Shown: positions 7,233-15,090, numbered from the stretch's first letter. The stretch: 28,252 bases of DNA from Planctomycetota bacterium (GCA_031270145.1 JAISYD010000170.1:1-28252), one strand, 5' to 3'. Translations and numbers: made by a program. Notes: generated from the sequence alone by a model not told the origin.

Positions 7233-7769
7233 CTATTTCACCACCGCGCCCTGGAAGCGGCACACCCGGTTGCCGTTGGCCCAGCAGTCGACCTCCCGCA
7301 CGTCGTATTTCTTCCCGGTGTACGACTCCAGGATGCCGGCGATAAATCCCTCGTCGTAGGTGCACACGTTCTCGTTGGTGACCGGCAGGCCGCTGCAATC
7401 CAGATCCTCGCCGACGGTCAGGGTCAGGTTGCCGGTCTCGGCGTCGAAGGCTTCCATGCGCAGAATGCCGATTTTCAGGTCCGCCAGCGTCTTCTGGAGC
7501 GAGGCGACGAAGGCGTCGAAGTCGATGGCCAGGTTCAGGCAATTCTTGGAGAATTCGACGCCGGCCAGATAGCCCGCGTCGCGGAAGAAGACGTTGGCCT
7601 TGTCGTTGCCGAATTCCTTCGAGAGGACGTCCAGCATGGTGTATTGCATCAGGCGGTAGACCAGGACCGGCATCTGCTCCCCCAGTTGGCCACGCCCCTC
7701 TTTGATGTCGCCGAGGTTTTCCCAGGAGAAAACGCTGTGTTTCTTCATTTTCGCGAAAACGTTTTCCAT
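7233..7769 (-). CDS. V4R-domain small-molecule sensor protein
   Basis: A 178-residue cytosolic protein. The C-terminal half carries the V4R (4-vinyl reductase-like) fold signature: LTLTVGEDLDCSGLP, YDEGFIAGILE and, at 159-172, EVDCWANGNRVCRF. Cysteines 125, 136, 162 and 170 are the conserved-looking ones and could bind a ligand, cofactor or metal. V4R domains in XylR/DmpR-type activators bind aromatic compounds; stand-alone versions are little characterised. The start at 7769 has GGGAGG just upstream on the minus strand; a longer frame to 7853 lacks such a site. The diguanylate cyclase gene follows in the same direction, so the two likely form a sensor and output pair. Domain call strong; ligand unknown. 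Confidence 0.85.
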   Translation of the reverse strand: MENVFAKMKKHSVFSWENLGDIKEGRGQLGEQMPVLVYRLMQYTMLDVLSKEFGNDKANVFFRDAGYLAGVEFSKNCLNLAIDFDAFVASLQKTLADLKIGILRMEAFDAETGNLTLTVGEDLDCSGLPVTNENVCTYDEGFIAGILESYTGKKYDVREVDCWANGNRVCRFQGAVVK

Positions 7770-8131
7770 ACCCGCCTCCCTTATCGTCCGGAATGTAGGG
7801 CCGACGCCCGGAAAAAGACATCCCCGTCCTCGTCCGGTCGCGCGGTCGGCCAATCAACTGGTTGATCTTTTTATCCCTATGGAACTTCCCCTTTTTCGGC
7901 AAACGGGCATTATACCGGCCGGTCATCCGTACGTCAAGGCGGACAGGGCGAACTTTCCGCCGTCCGGAAAGCGGGAACCCGGCAAGTTTCGCGAACGAGC
8001 GAAAAAGCTTTACAAAACGATCCTCATCCCTATATAATATAGTTGTCAGGCGGCAGGTCTTGCGACGCTAGTTCGCGCCGGATCTACGCGGAACAGGGTT
8101 TGGACACTCTTTGCGTCAAGTAGGAGGCGAT
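7770..8131. promoter_or_regulatory. Divergent intergenic region between V4R and the small ORF/FIST unit
   Basis: No gene is seen here. The region holds an inverted repeat ATCAAC-TG-GTTGAT (7853-7866), which could be an operator for the V4R/diguanylate cyclase unit, and a plus-strand promoter candidate (8009-8038). No clear minus-strand promoter was found. The positions suggest that both directions of the signalling island are switched from here. Confidence 0.45.
8009..8038 (+). promoter_or_regulatory. Sigma70-type promoter candidate for the small ORF/FIST unit
   Basis: TTTACA (8009-8014), an 18-base spacer and TATAAT (8033-8038) lie about 95 bases upstream of a strong ribosome-binding site (AGGAGG, 8122-8127). 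This is the best promoter match in the intergenic region. Confidence 0.55.
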
Positions 8132-8173
8132 ATGTCCAAGGTGCGAGCATGGCTGGCAAAATATACGGCATGA
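8132..8173 (+). CDS. Possible 13-residue leader peptide coupled to the next ORF
   Basis: AGGAGG (8122-8127) lies four bases before ATG 8132, which opens a 13-codon frame MSKVRAWLAKYTA. Its TGA (8171-8173) overlaps an ATG (8170-8172) that is in frame with the downstream 66-codon ORF, forming an ATGA junction. The best ribosome-binding site of the region therefore serves this mini-ORF rather than the longer ORF. It may be a translated leader that couples translation, or a chance frame. Confidence 0.35.
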   Translation: MSKVRAWLAKYTA

Positions 8174-8349
8174 TCCAGGCATTGATCGAGCGCCGCACCA
8201 ACGGCAACGCGAAACTGGCGCCGGTCGAGAAGATCAAGCTGATCATGAAGGGAGTGGATCCGGAAATCTACAATTCCGAATCCGCCGACGACCCGATCAT
8301 AATCAACCGTCTGCAAAATATAGCCCGCTCCTTGAAAATCGAGTGGTGA
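8149..8349 (+). CDS. Small protein of unknown function (66 residues)
   Basis: This frame encodes a 66-residue, probably helical soluble protein with no family I recognise. It has a basic N-terminal helix (ALIERR), then LAPVEKIKLIMKGVDPEIY, an acidic stretch and a C-terminal NRLQNIARSLKIEW. AAGGTG (8138-8143) is a modest ribosome-binding site for ATG 8149. Alternatively translation begins at ATG 8170 (59 residues), coupled to the 13-codon leader. It lies between a promoter candidate and the FIST gene on the same strand. Composition looks protein-like, but without homologues the call stays moderate. Confidence 0.5.
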   Translation: MAGKIYGMIQALIERRTNGNAKLAPVEKIKLIMKGVDPEIYNSESADDPIIINRLQNIARSLKIEW

Positions 8350-8350
8350 T

Positions 8351-8383
8351 CGCCGCCGCGACAGGCGGCGGCTTGCTTCGTTT
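8351..8383 (+). terminator. Weak terminator or attenuator hairpin before the FIST gene
   Basis: CGCCGCC (8351-8357) pairs with GGCGGCG (8364-8370) around a six-base loop and is followed by GCTTGCTTCGTTT, a loose T-rich run. It directly follows the stop codon of the 66-residue ORF. It could end that transcript or reduce read-through into the FIST gene. Confidence 0.35.
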
Positions 8384-8465
8384 AAATGGCCGAGGGAAAC
8401 GCGCCGGGCAATTCGCGCGCCTGGGCGTTAGCGTTGCGTTGCGGATTCCGCTTGGAGGCGTACCT

Positions 8466-9602
8466 ATGGATTATCGAAGCGTCGGAGGCGTTTTCACCTC
8501 TTCCGATCCCGGGGAGAACGCCAGAGAGGCGGTTGGCAGACTGAGGGCTGGACTGGCGGATTTCCCCGTCGGGGCTCTGCTTTTCTTCGCCCCGCCCTCC
8601 TCCTGCGATTCCCGACTGCTGGCGGCGGGGATCAGGGACGCCTTTCCCGAGGCCAAAACTTTCGGCTGCTCGGGCGCCGGGGTGATTCATGACGGGATGC
8701 TGCTGGACAACGCCTTTACCGCCATGGCCTTTTCCGCCGGAGTTTTCGAAACCCTGGAGATAGCCGCCGTCGGGGGCATCGACTCCAATCCCCTGGCGCT
8801 GGATCAGGCCCTTGGGGACTTGCGGACCCGCCTGGGCCGGGATTTGCTTGATCTGGACTACCGGGAATACCTTGGCTTTGTGCTGATCGACGGTCTCTCC
8901 TCCTCCATGGAACCCATCATGAACCGGATCGGCGACTTGACGAACATCCTTTTCACCGGCGGCTGCGCCGGAGACGAGCTAAAGTTCGAAAAAACCTTGG
9001 TCTACGCCAATGGACAGGTTTACGAAAACGGGATGGTCATAGCCGTCATGAGGCCCAGGGGGAAATGGGGCGTCATCAAAAGCCAGAGCGTCGTCCCCGG
9101 CGACCAGACGCTGACCGCCACCCGGGTCGAGGAGGACAGGAACGTCATTTGGGAATTTGACGGCAAACCGGCCGCCCAGGCCTTCGCCGACGCCATTGGC
9201 GTGGCGGCGGAGGATTTGACTCCGGAAAAATTCTCCGAATGCCCGCTGGCCCTGATGGCCGACGGGCAACCCTTCATCCGCAGCATCGCCACCCCGGTCG
9301 GGGACGGCGGCCTGCGGCTGTATCTGCGCCCCGCCCGCGGCTTGCGGTACGTCATAGCCAGGACCAAGGACCTGGCGCCGGAAACGCGGGCGGACGTCGA
9401 GGCGAAGCGCCGGGAAATCGGGGGGATTTCCGCCATCGTCAACATATCCTGCATCCTGCGCAAGCTGCAAATGATCCGGGACGGCTCCGTGGAGGCCCAT
9501 AGCGAGGTCTTCGCCGGTTTCCCCAGCGCCGGATTCTTCTCGTTCGGCGAGATATTCATCGGCCTGGTCAACCAGACCGCCACCATGGTGGCTTTCGCCT
9601 AA
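8466..9602 (+). CDS. FIST-domain sensory protein
   Basis: A 378-residue cytosolic protein made of FIST_N (about 25-215) and FIST_C (about 220-365) domains. Visible landmarks are ALLFFAPPSSCDS, FGCSGAGVIHDG, GFVLIDGLSSS, LFTGGCAGDELKF, and in the C-half CPLALMADGQPF and PSAGFFSFGEIF. FIST domains are described as small-ligand (possibly amino-acid) sensory modules, often fused to or encoded near methyl-accepting, GGDEF, EAL or kinase domains. This protein has no output domain of its own, so it probably acts with a partner; the V4R/diguanylate cyclase pair transcribed away from it is the obvious candidate (inference). The start at ATG 8466 has GGAGG (8454-8458) seven bases upstream. Domain call strong; ligand and partner unknown. 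Confidence 0.87.
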   Translation: MDYRSVGGVFTSSDPGENAREAVGRLRAGLADFPVGALLFFAPPSSCDSRLLAAGIRDAFPEAKTFGCSGAGVIHDGMLLDNAFTAMAFSAGVFETLEIAAVGGIDSNPLALDQALGDLRTRLGRDLLDLDYREYLGFVLIDGLSSSMEPIMNRIGDLTNILFTGGCAGDELKFEKTLVYANGQVYENGMVIAVMRPRGKWGVIKSQSVVPGDQTLTATRVEEDRNVIWEFDGKPAAQAFADAIGVAAEDLTPEKFSECPLALMADGQPFIRSIATPVGDGGLRLYLRPARGLRYVIARTKDLAPETRADVEAKRREIGGISAIVNISCILRKLQMIRDGSVEAHSEVFAGFPSAGFFSFGEIFIGLVNQTATMVAFA

Positions 9603-9665
9603 GCCGCCGGCGGCGCGCGGAAAACCGAAACACGTTGATTAAACAAGAATTCTTGCCGATTGCCC

Positions 9666-9693
9666 TTGACGGACGGCGGCGATTCCATATAAA
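9666..9693 (+). promoter_or_regulatory. Sigma70-type promoter candidate for the transketolase/TTT operon
   Basis: TTGACG (9666-9671), a 16-base spacer and TATAAA (9688-9693) sit after the FIST stop codon. Transcription would start near 9700 and give a leader of about 180 bases before the transketolase ATG. Confidence 0.5.
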
Positions 9694-9699
9694 TTTAAT

Positions 9700-9860
9700 G
9701 GCGTGAACCGCGGGTTTGGGGTATCCCCGGAATCCCCAGATCCGCCTCCCTTTGGCTAGGCACCATTATCCCCGTCCGCAAACGGCGCCGGCTGGCCTTC
9801 GCCGGCTTGGCTGTTTGGGAACTTCCCCAAATCGTTTGTTTTTTGGCTCGCAACCGGTTT
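9700..9860 (+). promoter_or_regulatory. Structured 5' leader with attenuator-like terminator and competing pairing
   Basis: TTTGGG (9814-9819) pairs with CCCAAA (9826-9831) around AACTTC and is followed by a T-rich tract (about 9835-9844), forming an intrinsic-terminator-like hairpin ahead of the first gene. Upstream, GGTTTGGGG (9713-9721) can pair with CCCCAAATC (9825-9833), with one G-U pair, which would destroy that terminator. The same upstream GGGG can instead close a local GGGG-TAT-CCCC hairpin (9718-9728). These are mutually exclusive states, as in attenuators and transcription-type riboswitches. No known riboswitch class was recognised. The same hairpin might simply end the FIST transcript if the promoter call is wrong. 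Confidence 0.4.
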
Positions 9861-9879
9861 TCATTTAGGAGAGTGAAAA

Positions 9880-10707
9880 ATGGACAAGGCAACGGCGGAA
9901 AAACTGCGGCAAAAGGCCAGGCGCATCCGGGCCGGCGTCATCGAGGCGCTGGGCCTGGGCAAGCCAGGCCACCTGGGAGGCTCCATGTCGGCGGCCGACA
10001 TGGTGACGGTTCTCTACTATTACAAGATGAACATCGATCCGAAAAACATCAAAAAACCGGATCGCGACCGCTTCATCATGTCCAAGGGCCACTCGGTGCT
10101 GGCGCAGTACGCCGCCTTGGCCGATCTCGGGTACTACCCATGGGAGGAGCTTTCCCGCACCAAGACCCTGGGCGGCCTTCTCCAGGGCCATCCGGAAATC
10201 AGTACGCCCGGCATCGAGGCCAACACCGGCTCCCTCGGGCAGGGCGTTTCCCTGGGCGTTGGCATGTGCCTCGGGGCCAAGCGGGACAAGGCGGCCTGGC
10301 GCGTCTTCGTGATGTGCGGCGACGCCGAACTGGCCGAGGGGCAGATCTGGGAGGGCGCAACCGCCGCCGCCCATTACAAGCTGGACAACCTCCGCGTCCT
10401 GGTGGACGCCAACGGCGTCAGCGCCACCGGCCGGGTGAGCGAGCGCTACAACGTCGGCGACGCCGCCGGTATCGCCGCCAAATTCGCCGCCTTCGGCTGG
10501 AACGCGCGGGTCATCGACGGCCACAGCGTCGAGGAAATCGGCGACGCCCTGGACGCCGCCGACCAGGTCAAGGGGAAACCCAGCGCCATCATCGGCAAAA
10601 CCATCAAGGGCAAGGGCGTATCCTTCGCCGAGGACAGCCACGTCTACCACAACAAGGACATGAACGAGGAGACGCGAGCCAAGGCACTGGCCGAAATCAA
10701 CGCCTGA
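9880..10707 (+). CDS. tktA: Transketolase, N-terminal subunit (thiamine diphosphate/pyrimidine-side half)
   Basis: A 275-residue subunit of a split transketolase, which transfers two-carbon units between sugar phosphates in the pentose phosphate pathway. Visible landmarks: KPGHLGGS with H31, SKGHS with H71, LQGHPE with H104, and the diphosphate/metal motif from G147 in CGDAELAEGQIWEGA to N178 in VDANG. The motif reads GDA where most transketolases have GDG, a small and probably tolerated change. Length fits the N-half of two-gene transketolases. AGGAGAG (9867-9873) precedes ATG 9880. The C-terminal half follows after 51 bases, so the pair should assemble as a functional enzyme. Some split homologues act on other sugars or form different transketolase-like enzymes. 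Confidence 0.9.
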   Translation: MDKATAEKLRQKARRIRAGVIEALGLGKPGHLGGSMSAADMVTVLYYYKMNIDPKNIKKPDRDRFIMSKGHSVLAQYAALADLGYYPWEELSRTKTLGGLLQGHPEISTPGIEANTGSLGQGVSLGVGMCLGAKRDKAAWRVFVMCGDAELAEGQIWEGATAAAHYKLDNLRVLVDANGVSATGRVSERYNVGDAAGIAAKFAAFGWNARVIDGHSVEEIGDALDAADQVKGKPSAIIGKTIKGKGVSFAEDSHVYHNKDMNEETRAKALAEINA

Positions 10708-10758
10708 GCCGGCCCGATTTCCCGCGCGTCCCGACCTAAAAAATATGGAGACCCGAAC

Positions 10759-11682
10759 ATGAGCAAGAGCAGCCAAAGAAACGCCTATGGCGCGGAACTT
10801 CTGGCCATTTGCAAGGAAAACGAGAACGTGGTGGCGCTGGACGCCGACCTTTGCGGCGGCACCCAATCGATCCAGGTCCAGCAGGGCAAGCCCGAATCCT
10901 TCTATGAAATGGGCATCGGCGAGCAAAACATGATAACCATCGCGGCCGGCCTGGCCCTGGCCGGGAAAATCCCCGTGGCCCACTCCTTCGCCGTCTTCAT
11001 CGGCGGCCGCTCCTTCGAGCAGATCCGCCAGGGCGTGTGCCTCCCCAAGCTGAACGTCAACATCGTCGGCGCCAGTTGCGGCGTCTCCGACTTCGCCGAC
11101 GGCGCCACCCATCAGGCCATCGAGGACGTGGCGGTCATGCGCGTCCTCCCCCACATGACCATCTTCTCGCCCGCCGACGCGGAAGAGGCGAGAAAGGCCA
11201 TCCGGGCCGCCGTCAACCTCGACGGCCCCTGCTACATCCGCATCAACCGGAACGAAATCCCCGACGTCACGACCAGGGACACGCCGATGGAAATCGGCAA
11301 ACCCCACGTCATGGCCGGCGGCAAGGACGTGGCCATTTGCGCCAGCGGCCACATGGTCGCCCTTTCCCTGGAGGCGAGGCAAATCCTCGCCGGCAAGGGG
11401 GTGGACGCCAGGGTGATCAATTTCGCCACCATCAAACCGCTGGATCCGGCCGCGGTCCGGGCCGCCGTCGGCCCCTGCCCCCGCATCCTGACGGTGGAGG
11501 AGCACAGCGTCATCGGCGGGCTTGGCTCCGCCGTCCTCGAAGCCCTGGCCGACAACCCCATTCCCCTGCGCCGCCACGGCGTCAAGGACGTCTTCGGCGA
11601 GTCGGCCGAAAAATATGATCGGATCCTGGCGAAACACGGCCTGACGGCGGAAAGGATCGCCGAGGAGGCGCTGGTGAAATGA
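10759..11682 (+). CDS. tktB: Transketolase, C-terminal subunit
   Basis: A 307-residue partner of the preceding subunit. It holds the pyrimidine-binding half with the catalytic Glu55 in MGIGEQNM, then FAVFIGGRSFEQIRQGVC, the DGATHQAIEDVAVMR region and the C-terminal transketolase domain with TVEEHSVIGGLGSAV. Length and order match other split transketolases, where the two genes correspond to the halves of TktA or of 1-deoxyxylulose-5-phosphate synthase-like enzymes. A GGAG lies upstream of ATG 10759. The gene ends 98 bases before the TctC receptor gene on the same strand; co-transcription with the transporter links sugar-phosphate chemistry to carboxylate uptake. Confidence 0.9.
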   Translation: MSKSSQRNAYGAELLAICKENENVVALDADLCGGTQSIQVQQGKPESFYEMGIGEQNMITIAAGLALAGKIPVAHSFAVFIGGRSFEQIRQGVCLPKLNVNIVGASCGVSDFADGATHQAIEDVAVMRVLPHMTIFSPADAEEARKAIRAAVNLDGPCYIRINRNEIPDVTTRDTPMEIGKPHVMAGGKDVAICASGHMVALSLEARQILAGKGVDARVINFATIKPLDPAAVRAAVGPCPRILTVEEHSVIGGLGSAVLEALADNPIPLRRHGVKDVFGESAEKYDRILAKHGLTAERIAEEALVK

Positions 11683-11780
11683 AGCGAGAAGTCGGGCGGC
11701 AATCCCCGCGCGCCGGTGCGCTGGCTTGGGGAGGAATTTTGCGGTTTGGCGGGTGGATTCCCTTCATAGGAGGAAATGGC

Positions 11781-12842
11781 ATGAAAAGATCCGCGGTTTG
11801 CCTGGCGGCGGCGCTTCTGGCGCTGGCGCTGACGGTCCAGGGCGGCGAAAAGGTGTGGCCCAACGGCACCCCCACCATTTTTGTGGGCTTCGGGGCCGGC
11901 GGCGGCACCGACACCGCCGTGCGCCCCGTGATCGTGGAAATGGAGAAATACCTCGGCGAAACAATCAACGTCGTCAACATGCCCGGCGCCTCCAGCGCCG
12001 TGGCGGCCGAGCACGTCATGAGCCAAAAGAACGACGGCTACAGCATGCTCTCGACCGGCACCGGCATCTTCGGCGGCTATCTGGTGCAGGGCACCGGCCC
12101 CAATTCCTATCCCTGGAAATGGACTAGCTGGTTCCCGCTCCAGGGGCCGGGTGCCCTGCTGGTCAACCCGGCCAAGTCCGGCATCAACACCATGGACGAG
12201 GCCATCGCCAGGCTGAAGGCCGGCACCGCCAGCGTCGGCATGGCCGGCTTCGGCAACGGCCCCCACGTTCTCATGGGAACGATCGCCAACCTGGCCGGCA
12301 TCAAGTCCGAGGACGTCAACTACGTCACCTTCGACGGCGACGGCGGCGTGGCGGTGGCTGTTTACGCGGGCGAGGTGGAACTGGGCATCATCACCTTCTC
12401 GGCCGGCATCGAGCACGCCCGGGCCGGCAACGTGAAGGCCCTCTTCGTGAACCAGACCGAGCCGATGAAGCTGACCGATTCCATCACCATCCCCCCAATC
12501 GCCCAGGTTTTCCCGGCCGGCAAGGATTTGCCCATGCTGGCCGAGGCCTGGGGCATACTAATCCGCCGCGACGCCCCCAAGCGCATTATCGACAAGCTGG
12601 AGGAGGCATTCCGCCACGCCGTGAAGCAGAAGTCGGTGCTCGACTACGCCGAATCCAAGAAACTCAACGTGGCGGCCCTGTCCGGCGAGGCCGCCGACAA
12701 GATGCTCGACTACCAGTTCTCCGCCTACGGCTGGGCGATGTACGAACCGGGGCGCGCGGATCACACCGATCCCGCCGCGGCCGGCATGGTGAAGCCGGAC
12801 AAGTGGAACTGGGAGGCGGAGAAAAAGAAATACGGCTATTGA
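11781..12842 (+). CDS. tctC: Tripartite tricarboxylate transporter receptor, TctC family
   Basis: A 353-residue periplasmic binding protein of the TTT family. Residues 1-22 form a signal peptide (MKRSAVCLAAALLALALTVQ). The TctC pattern follows: FGAGGGTDTAVRPV, then MPGASSAVAAEHVM, GFGNGPHVLMG and VAVYAGEVELGI. It would bind a carboxylate and dock on TctA/TctB. ATG 11781 has AGGAGG (11768-11773) at good spacing; the in-frame extension back to 11679 would bury the signal peptide and was rejected. A very strong hairpin (12867-12900) separates it from tctB. Substrates in the family range from citrate to aromatic acids and sugars acids, so the name does not fix the solute. Confidence 0.9.
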   Translation: MKRSAVCLAAALLALALTVQGGEKVWPNGTPTIFVGFGAGGGTDTAVRPVIVEMEKYLGETINVVNMPGASSAVAAEHVMSQKNDGYSMLSTGTGIFGGYLVQGTGPNSYPWKWTSWFPLQGPGALLVNPAKSGINTMDEAIARLKAGTASVGMAGFGNGPHVLMGTIANLAGIKSEDVNYVTFDGDGGVAVAVYAGEVELGIITFSAGIEHARAGNVKALFVNQTEPMKLTDSITIPPIAQVFPAGKDLPMLAEAWGILIRRDAPKRIIDKLEEAFRHAVKQKSVLDYAESKKLNVAALSGEAADKMLDYQFSAYGWAMYEPGRADHTDPAAAGMVKPDKWNWEAEKKKYGY

Positions 12843-12866
12843 TCAATTGACAAGCGATTCGCCGAT

Positions 12867-12900
12867 TCCGGGGATGCCCGGCGCCTTGGGCATCCCCGGA
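12867..12900 (+). promoter_or_regulatory. Perfect GC-rich hairpin between tctC and tctB
   Basis: CCGGGGATGCCC (12868-12879) pairs exactly with GGGCATCCCCGG (12888-12899) around an eight-base loop; T12867-A12900 adds one more pair. There is no T-tract. It lies exactly between the receptor gene and the membrane subunit genes, where a stability or partial-termination element would raise receptor output. Confidence 0.7.
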
Positions 12901-12923
12901 GCCATCCCTGGAAAGGCCGCGCT

Positions 12924-13472
12924 ATGGAGCAAAACGACAATAATCGGATGGCGGGGGCGGATTTGCTCACTTCCGTCGTCTTTATAGCGGCGGGGGCGTA
13001 TATCATCCAGGCCTCCCTGCGAATGCGCATTTTCCGCACCATCATCGTTTCGCCCGGGCTGTTCCCGGCCATCATCGGCGGCGTGTTCGTGTGCTTCGGC
13101 ATCGTAATTTTCGCCATCGCCATGAGGCGGGGCGGCCTGGGTCAGGCCCAGCGCATCCTTTCGGCCGCGAACTTCCGGGCCATTCGGCATTCCCCCCGCT
13201 TCAAGCGGGGGATGGCCATTTTCATTTCCATTCTCGCCTATGTGCTGCTGTTCGGGAACGAGTACCTGGCCAAGCTGAATTTCAACATCAATTACACGGG
13301 CGGCAACATCCCGGTGAACGTCGGCTTCCTGATCGTCACCGGCGGCTACCTTTTCTTTTCCTTCATCTATTTGCGGGCGATGCGCTGGCCAACGGCAGCC
13401 GCCGTGTCCCTGCTGGCGGCGCTGGCCATATTCTTCGCCTTCAGCAAGGGCTTCGGCATCCCCATTCCCTGA
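12924..13472 (+). CDS. tctB: Tripartite tricarboxylate transporter small membrane subunit, TctB family
   Basis: A 182-residue inner-membrane protein with hydrophobic segments at about residues 10-28, 38-65, 90-110, 129-150 and 155-176. TctB proteins are poorly conserved, and the call rests on size, topology, the SPGLFPAIIG motif common near the N-terminus of TctB, and the position between tctC and tctA. ATG 12924 has GGAAAGG upstream. It is the small accessory subunit of the transporter. Confidence 0.87.
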   Translation: MEQNDNNRMAGADLLTSVVFIAAGAYIIQASLRMRIFRTIIVSPGLFPAIIGGVFVCFGIVIFAIAMRRGGLGQAQRILSAANFRAIRHSPRFKRGMAIFISILAYVLLFGNEYLAKLNFNINYTGGNIPVNVGFLIVTGGYLFFSFIYLRAMRWPTAAAVSLLAALAIFFAFSKGFGIPIP

Positions 13473-13521
13473 CCGGAATCGCCGGACGGCCTCATTCCTA
13501 TTCAACCTGGGGGGGTAAACC

Positions 13522-15090
13522 ATGGGCGAGTTTCTGGACGGGGTTGGGAATTACCTGGCGCTTCTGTTCAGTTCGTTTGGCATCATCCTCGACCTCAAGA
13601 TCCTGTTCATCATCTTCGGCGGCAGCATCATGGGGCTGCTGGTCGGGGTCATCCCCGGCCTAACCGCCACCATGGCCCTGGCGCTGCTGATCAACATCTC
13701 CTACGGCATGCAGATCCACGCCGCCATCGCCTTCCTGCTGGCGGTCTACGTCGGAGCCACCACCGGCGGGCTGTGCTCCGCCATCATGATGAACATCCCC
13801 GGCACCCCGGCGGCGGCGGCCACCGCCATCGACGGCTTCCAGCTGGCGAAAAAGGGGCTGGGGGGACTGGCCATCGGCACCGGCTACCTGGCCTCGTTCA
13901 TCGGCACCATTTTCAGCACCCTGATCATGCTTTTCCTCACCCCGGTGATTTACCTGATCGCCCTGAAATTCGGGCATTGGGAGATGTTCCTGCTGGCCCT
14001 TTTCGGCATCATGATCTGCGGCTCGCTCTCCACCGACCAGGATCCGCTGAAAGGCTGGCTGGTCGGCTTCATCGGCTTTTTCGCCGCCATGATCGGCATG
14101 GAGCCGATCTACGCCTACCCCCGCTTCACCTTCGACGCTATGGCGCTCAACGGCGGCATCCCCCTGATTCCGGCCCTGATCGGCGTGTTCGGGATTTCCG
14201 AGGTGCTGACGGTGCTCCAGGAGAGCACCCCCTACCGGATAGACGGCAAGATCGGCCGGGTCCTGCCCGAATTCAAGGTTTTCAAGCAGTATCTCCCGGC
14301 CACCATCCGCTCCGGCGCCATCGGAGTCGTCGTCGGGGCCATCCCCGGCGCCGGCGAGGATATCGGCGCCTGGATGTCCTACGACATCGGCCGGCGGCGC
14401 TCCAAGCATCCGGAGCTTTTCGGCAAGGGGGCGCTGGAGGGGGTTATCTGCCCCGAGGTGGCCAACAACGCGGTGATCGGCGGCGCCATGATCCCCATGC
14501 TCACCCTGGCCATCCCCGGCAGCGCCCCCAACGCCCTGATGCTCGCCGCCATGCAGCTCCACGGCATCCGTCCCGGGCCCACCATGAACCTTGAAACGCC
14601 CTGGCTCCTGCCCTATGTCGGCATCGCCCTGTTCGCCGCCTCCCTAGCCATGCTGTTCTGGGGCTTGAGCCTGAGCCGGCCCATGGTGGCGATCCTCAAG
14701 ATCAAGCGGGAAATTCTCCTGCCCCTGGTGGTCCCGATGACCCTGATCGGCGCCTACGCCGGCGATGCCCGCATCTTCAACGTCTACATCATGCTGTTCT
14801 TCGGGCTGCTGGGCTATGTCCTCCGCCGGGTGGACTACCCCATGGCGCCGCTGGTGCTCGGCATCATCCTCGGCCCCATCGCCGATCTCAGCTTCCGCCG
14901 CGCCCTGATGCAGAGCCGGGCCGCCATCCTCCCCCTGCTGGAGCGCCCCATCGGCATCATCATCACCCTTTGCCTGCTGTTCATCATTTATGCCGGCATC
15001 AGGCGCATCGTCCAGTTCTACAGTCCGCGCCGGGTCACCATGACCTCGGAGATCCTAAGCGAAATCGAAGGGGGCGGAAAAACGGAATAG
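13522..15090 (+). CDS. tctA: Tripartite tricarboxylate transporter large permease, TctA family
   Basis: A 522-residue polytopic permease, the transport channel of the TTT system. Family landmarks include GVIPGLTATMALALL near residues 41-55, YVGATTGGLCSAIMMNIPGTP near 80-100, IPGAGEDIGAWMSYD near 274-288 and the second-half repeat VANNAVIGGAMIPMLTLAIPGSAP. Length and the duplicated architecture are typical. A purine-rich GGGGGG precedes ATG 13522. A hairpin (15108-15130) and then a TRAP-type receptor gene follow on the same strand. Confidence 0.95.
   Translation: MGEFLDGVGNYLALLFSSFGIILDLKILFIIFGGSIMGLLVGVIPGLTATMALALLINISYGMQIHAAIAFLLAVYVGATTGGLCSAIMMNIPGTPAAAATAIDGFQLAKKGLGGLAIGTGYLASFIGTIFSTLIMLFLTPVIYLIALKFGHWEMFLLALFGIMICGSLSTDQDPLKGWLVGFIGFFAAMIGMEPIYAYPRFTFDAMALNGGIPLIPALIGVFGISEVLTVLQESTPYRIDGKIGRVLPEFKVFKQYLPATIRSGAIGVVVGAIPGAGEDIGAWMSYDIGRRRSKHPELFGKGALEGVICPEVANNAVIGGAMIPMLTLAIPGSAPNALMLAAMQLHGIRPGPTMNLETPWLLPYVGIALFAASLAMLFWGLSLSRPMVAILKIKREILLPLVVPMTLIGAYAGDARIFNVYIMLFFGLLGYVLRRVDYPMAPLVLGIILGPIADLSFRRALMQSRAAILPLLERPIGIIITLCLLFIIYAGIRRIVQFYSPRRVTMTSEILSEIEGGGKTE

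Noticed and set aside
5900..7345. 481-codon open frame on the plus strand
   Set aside because: Antisense to the diguanylate cyclase and V4R genes; no domain features and no ribosome-binding site.
9865..11637. 590-codon open frame on the minus strand
   Set aside because: Antisense to the split transketolase; glycine-, alanine- and histidine-rich composition typical of shadow frames.
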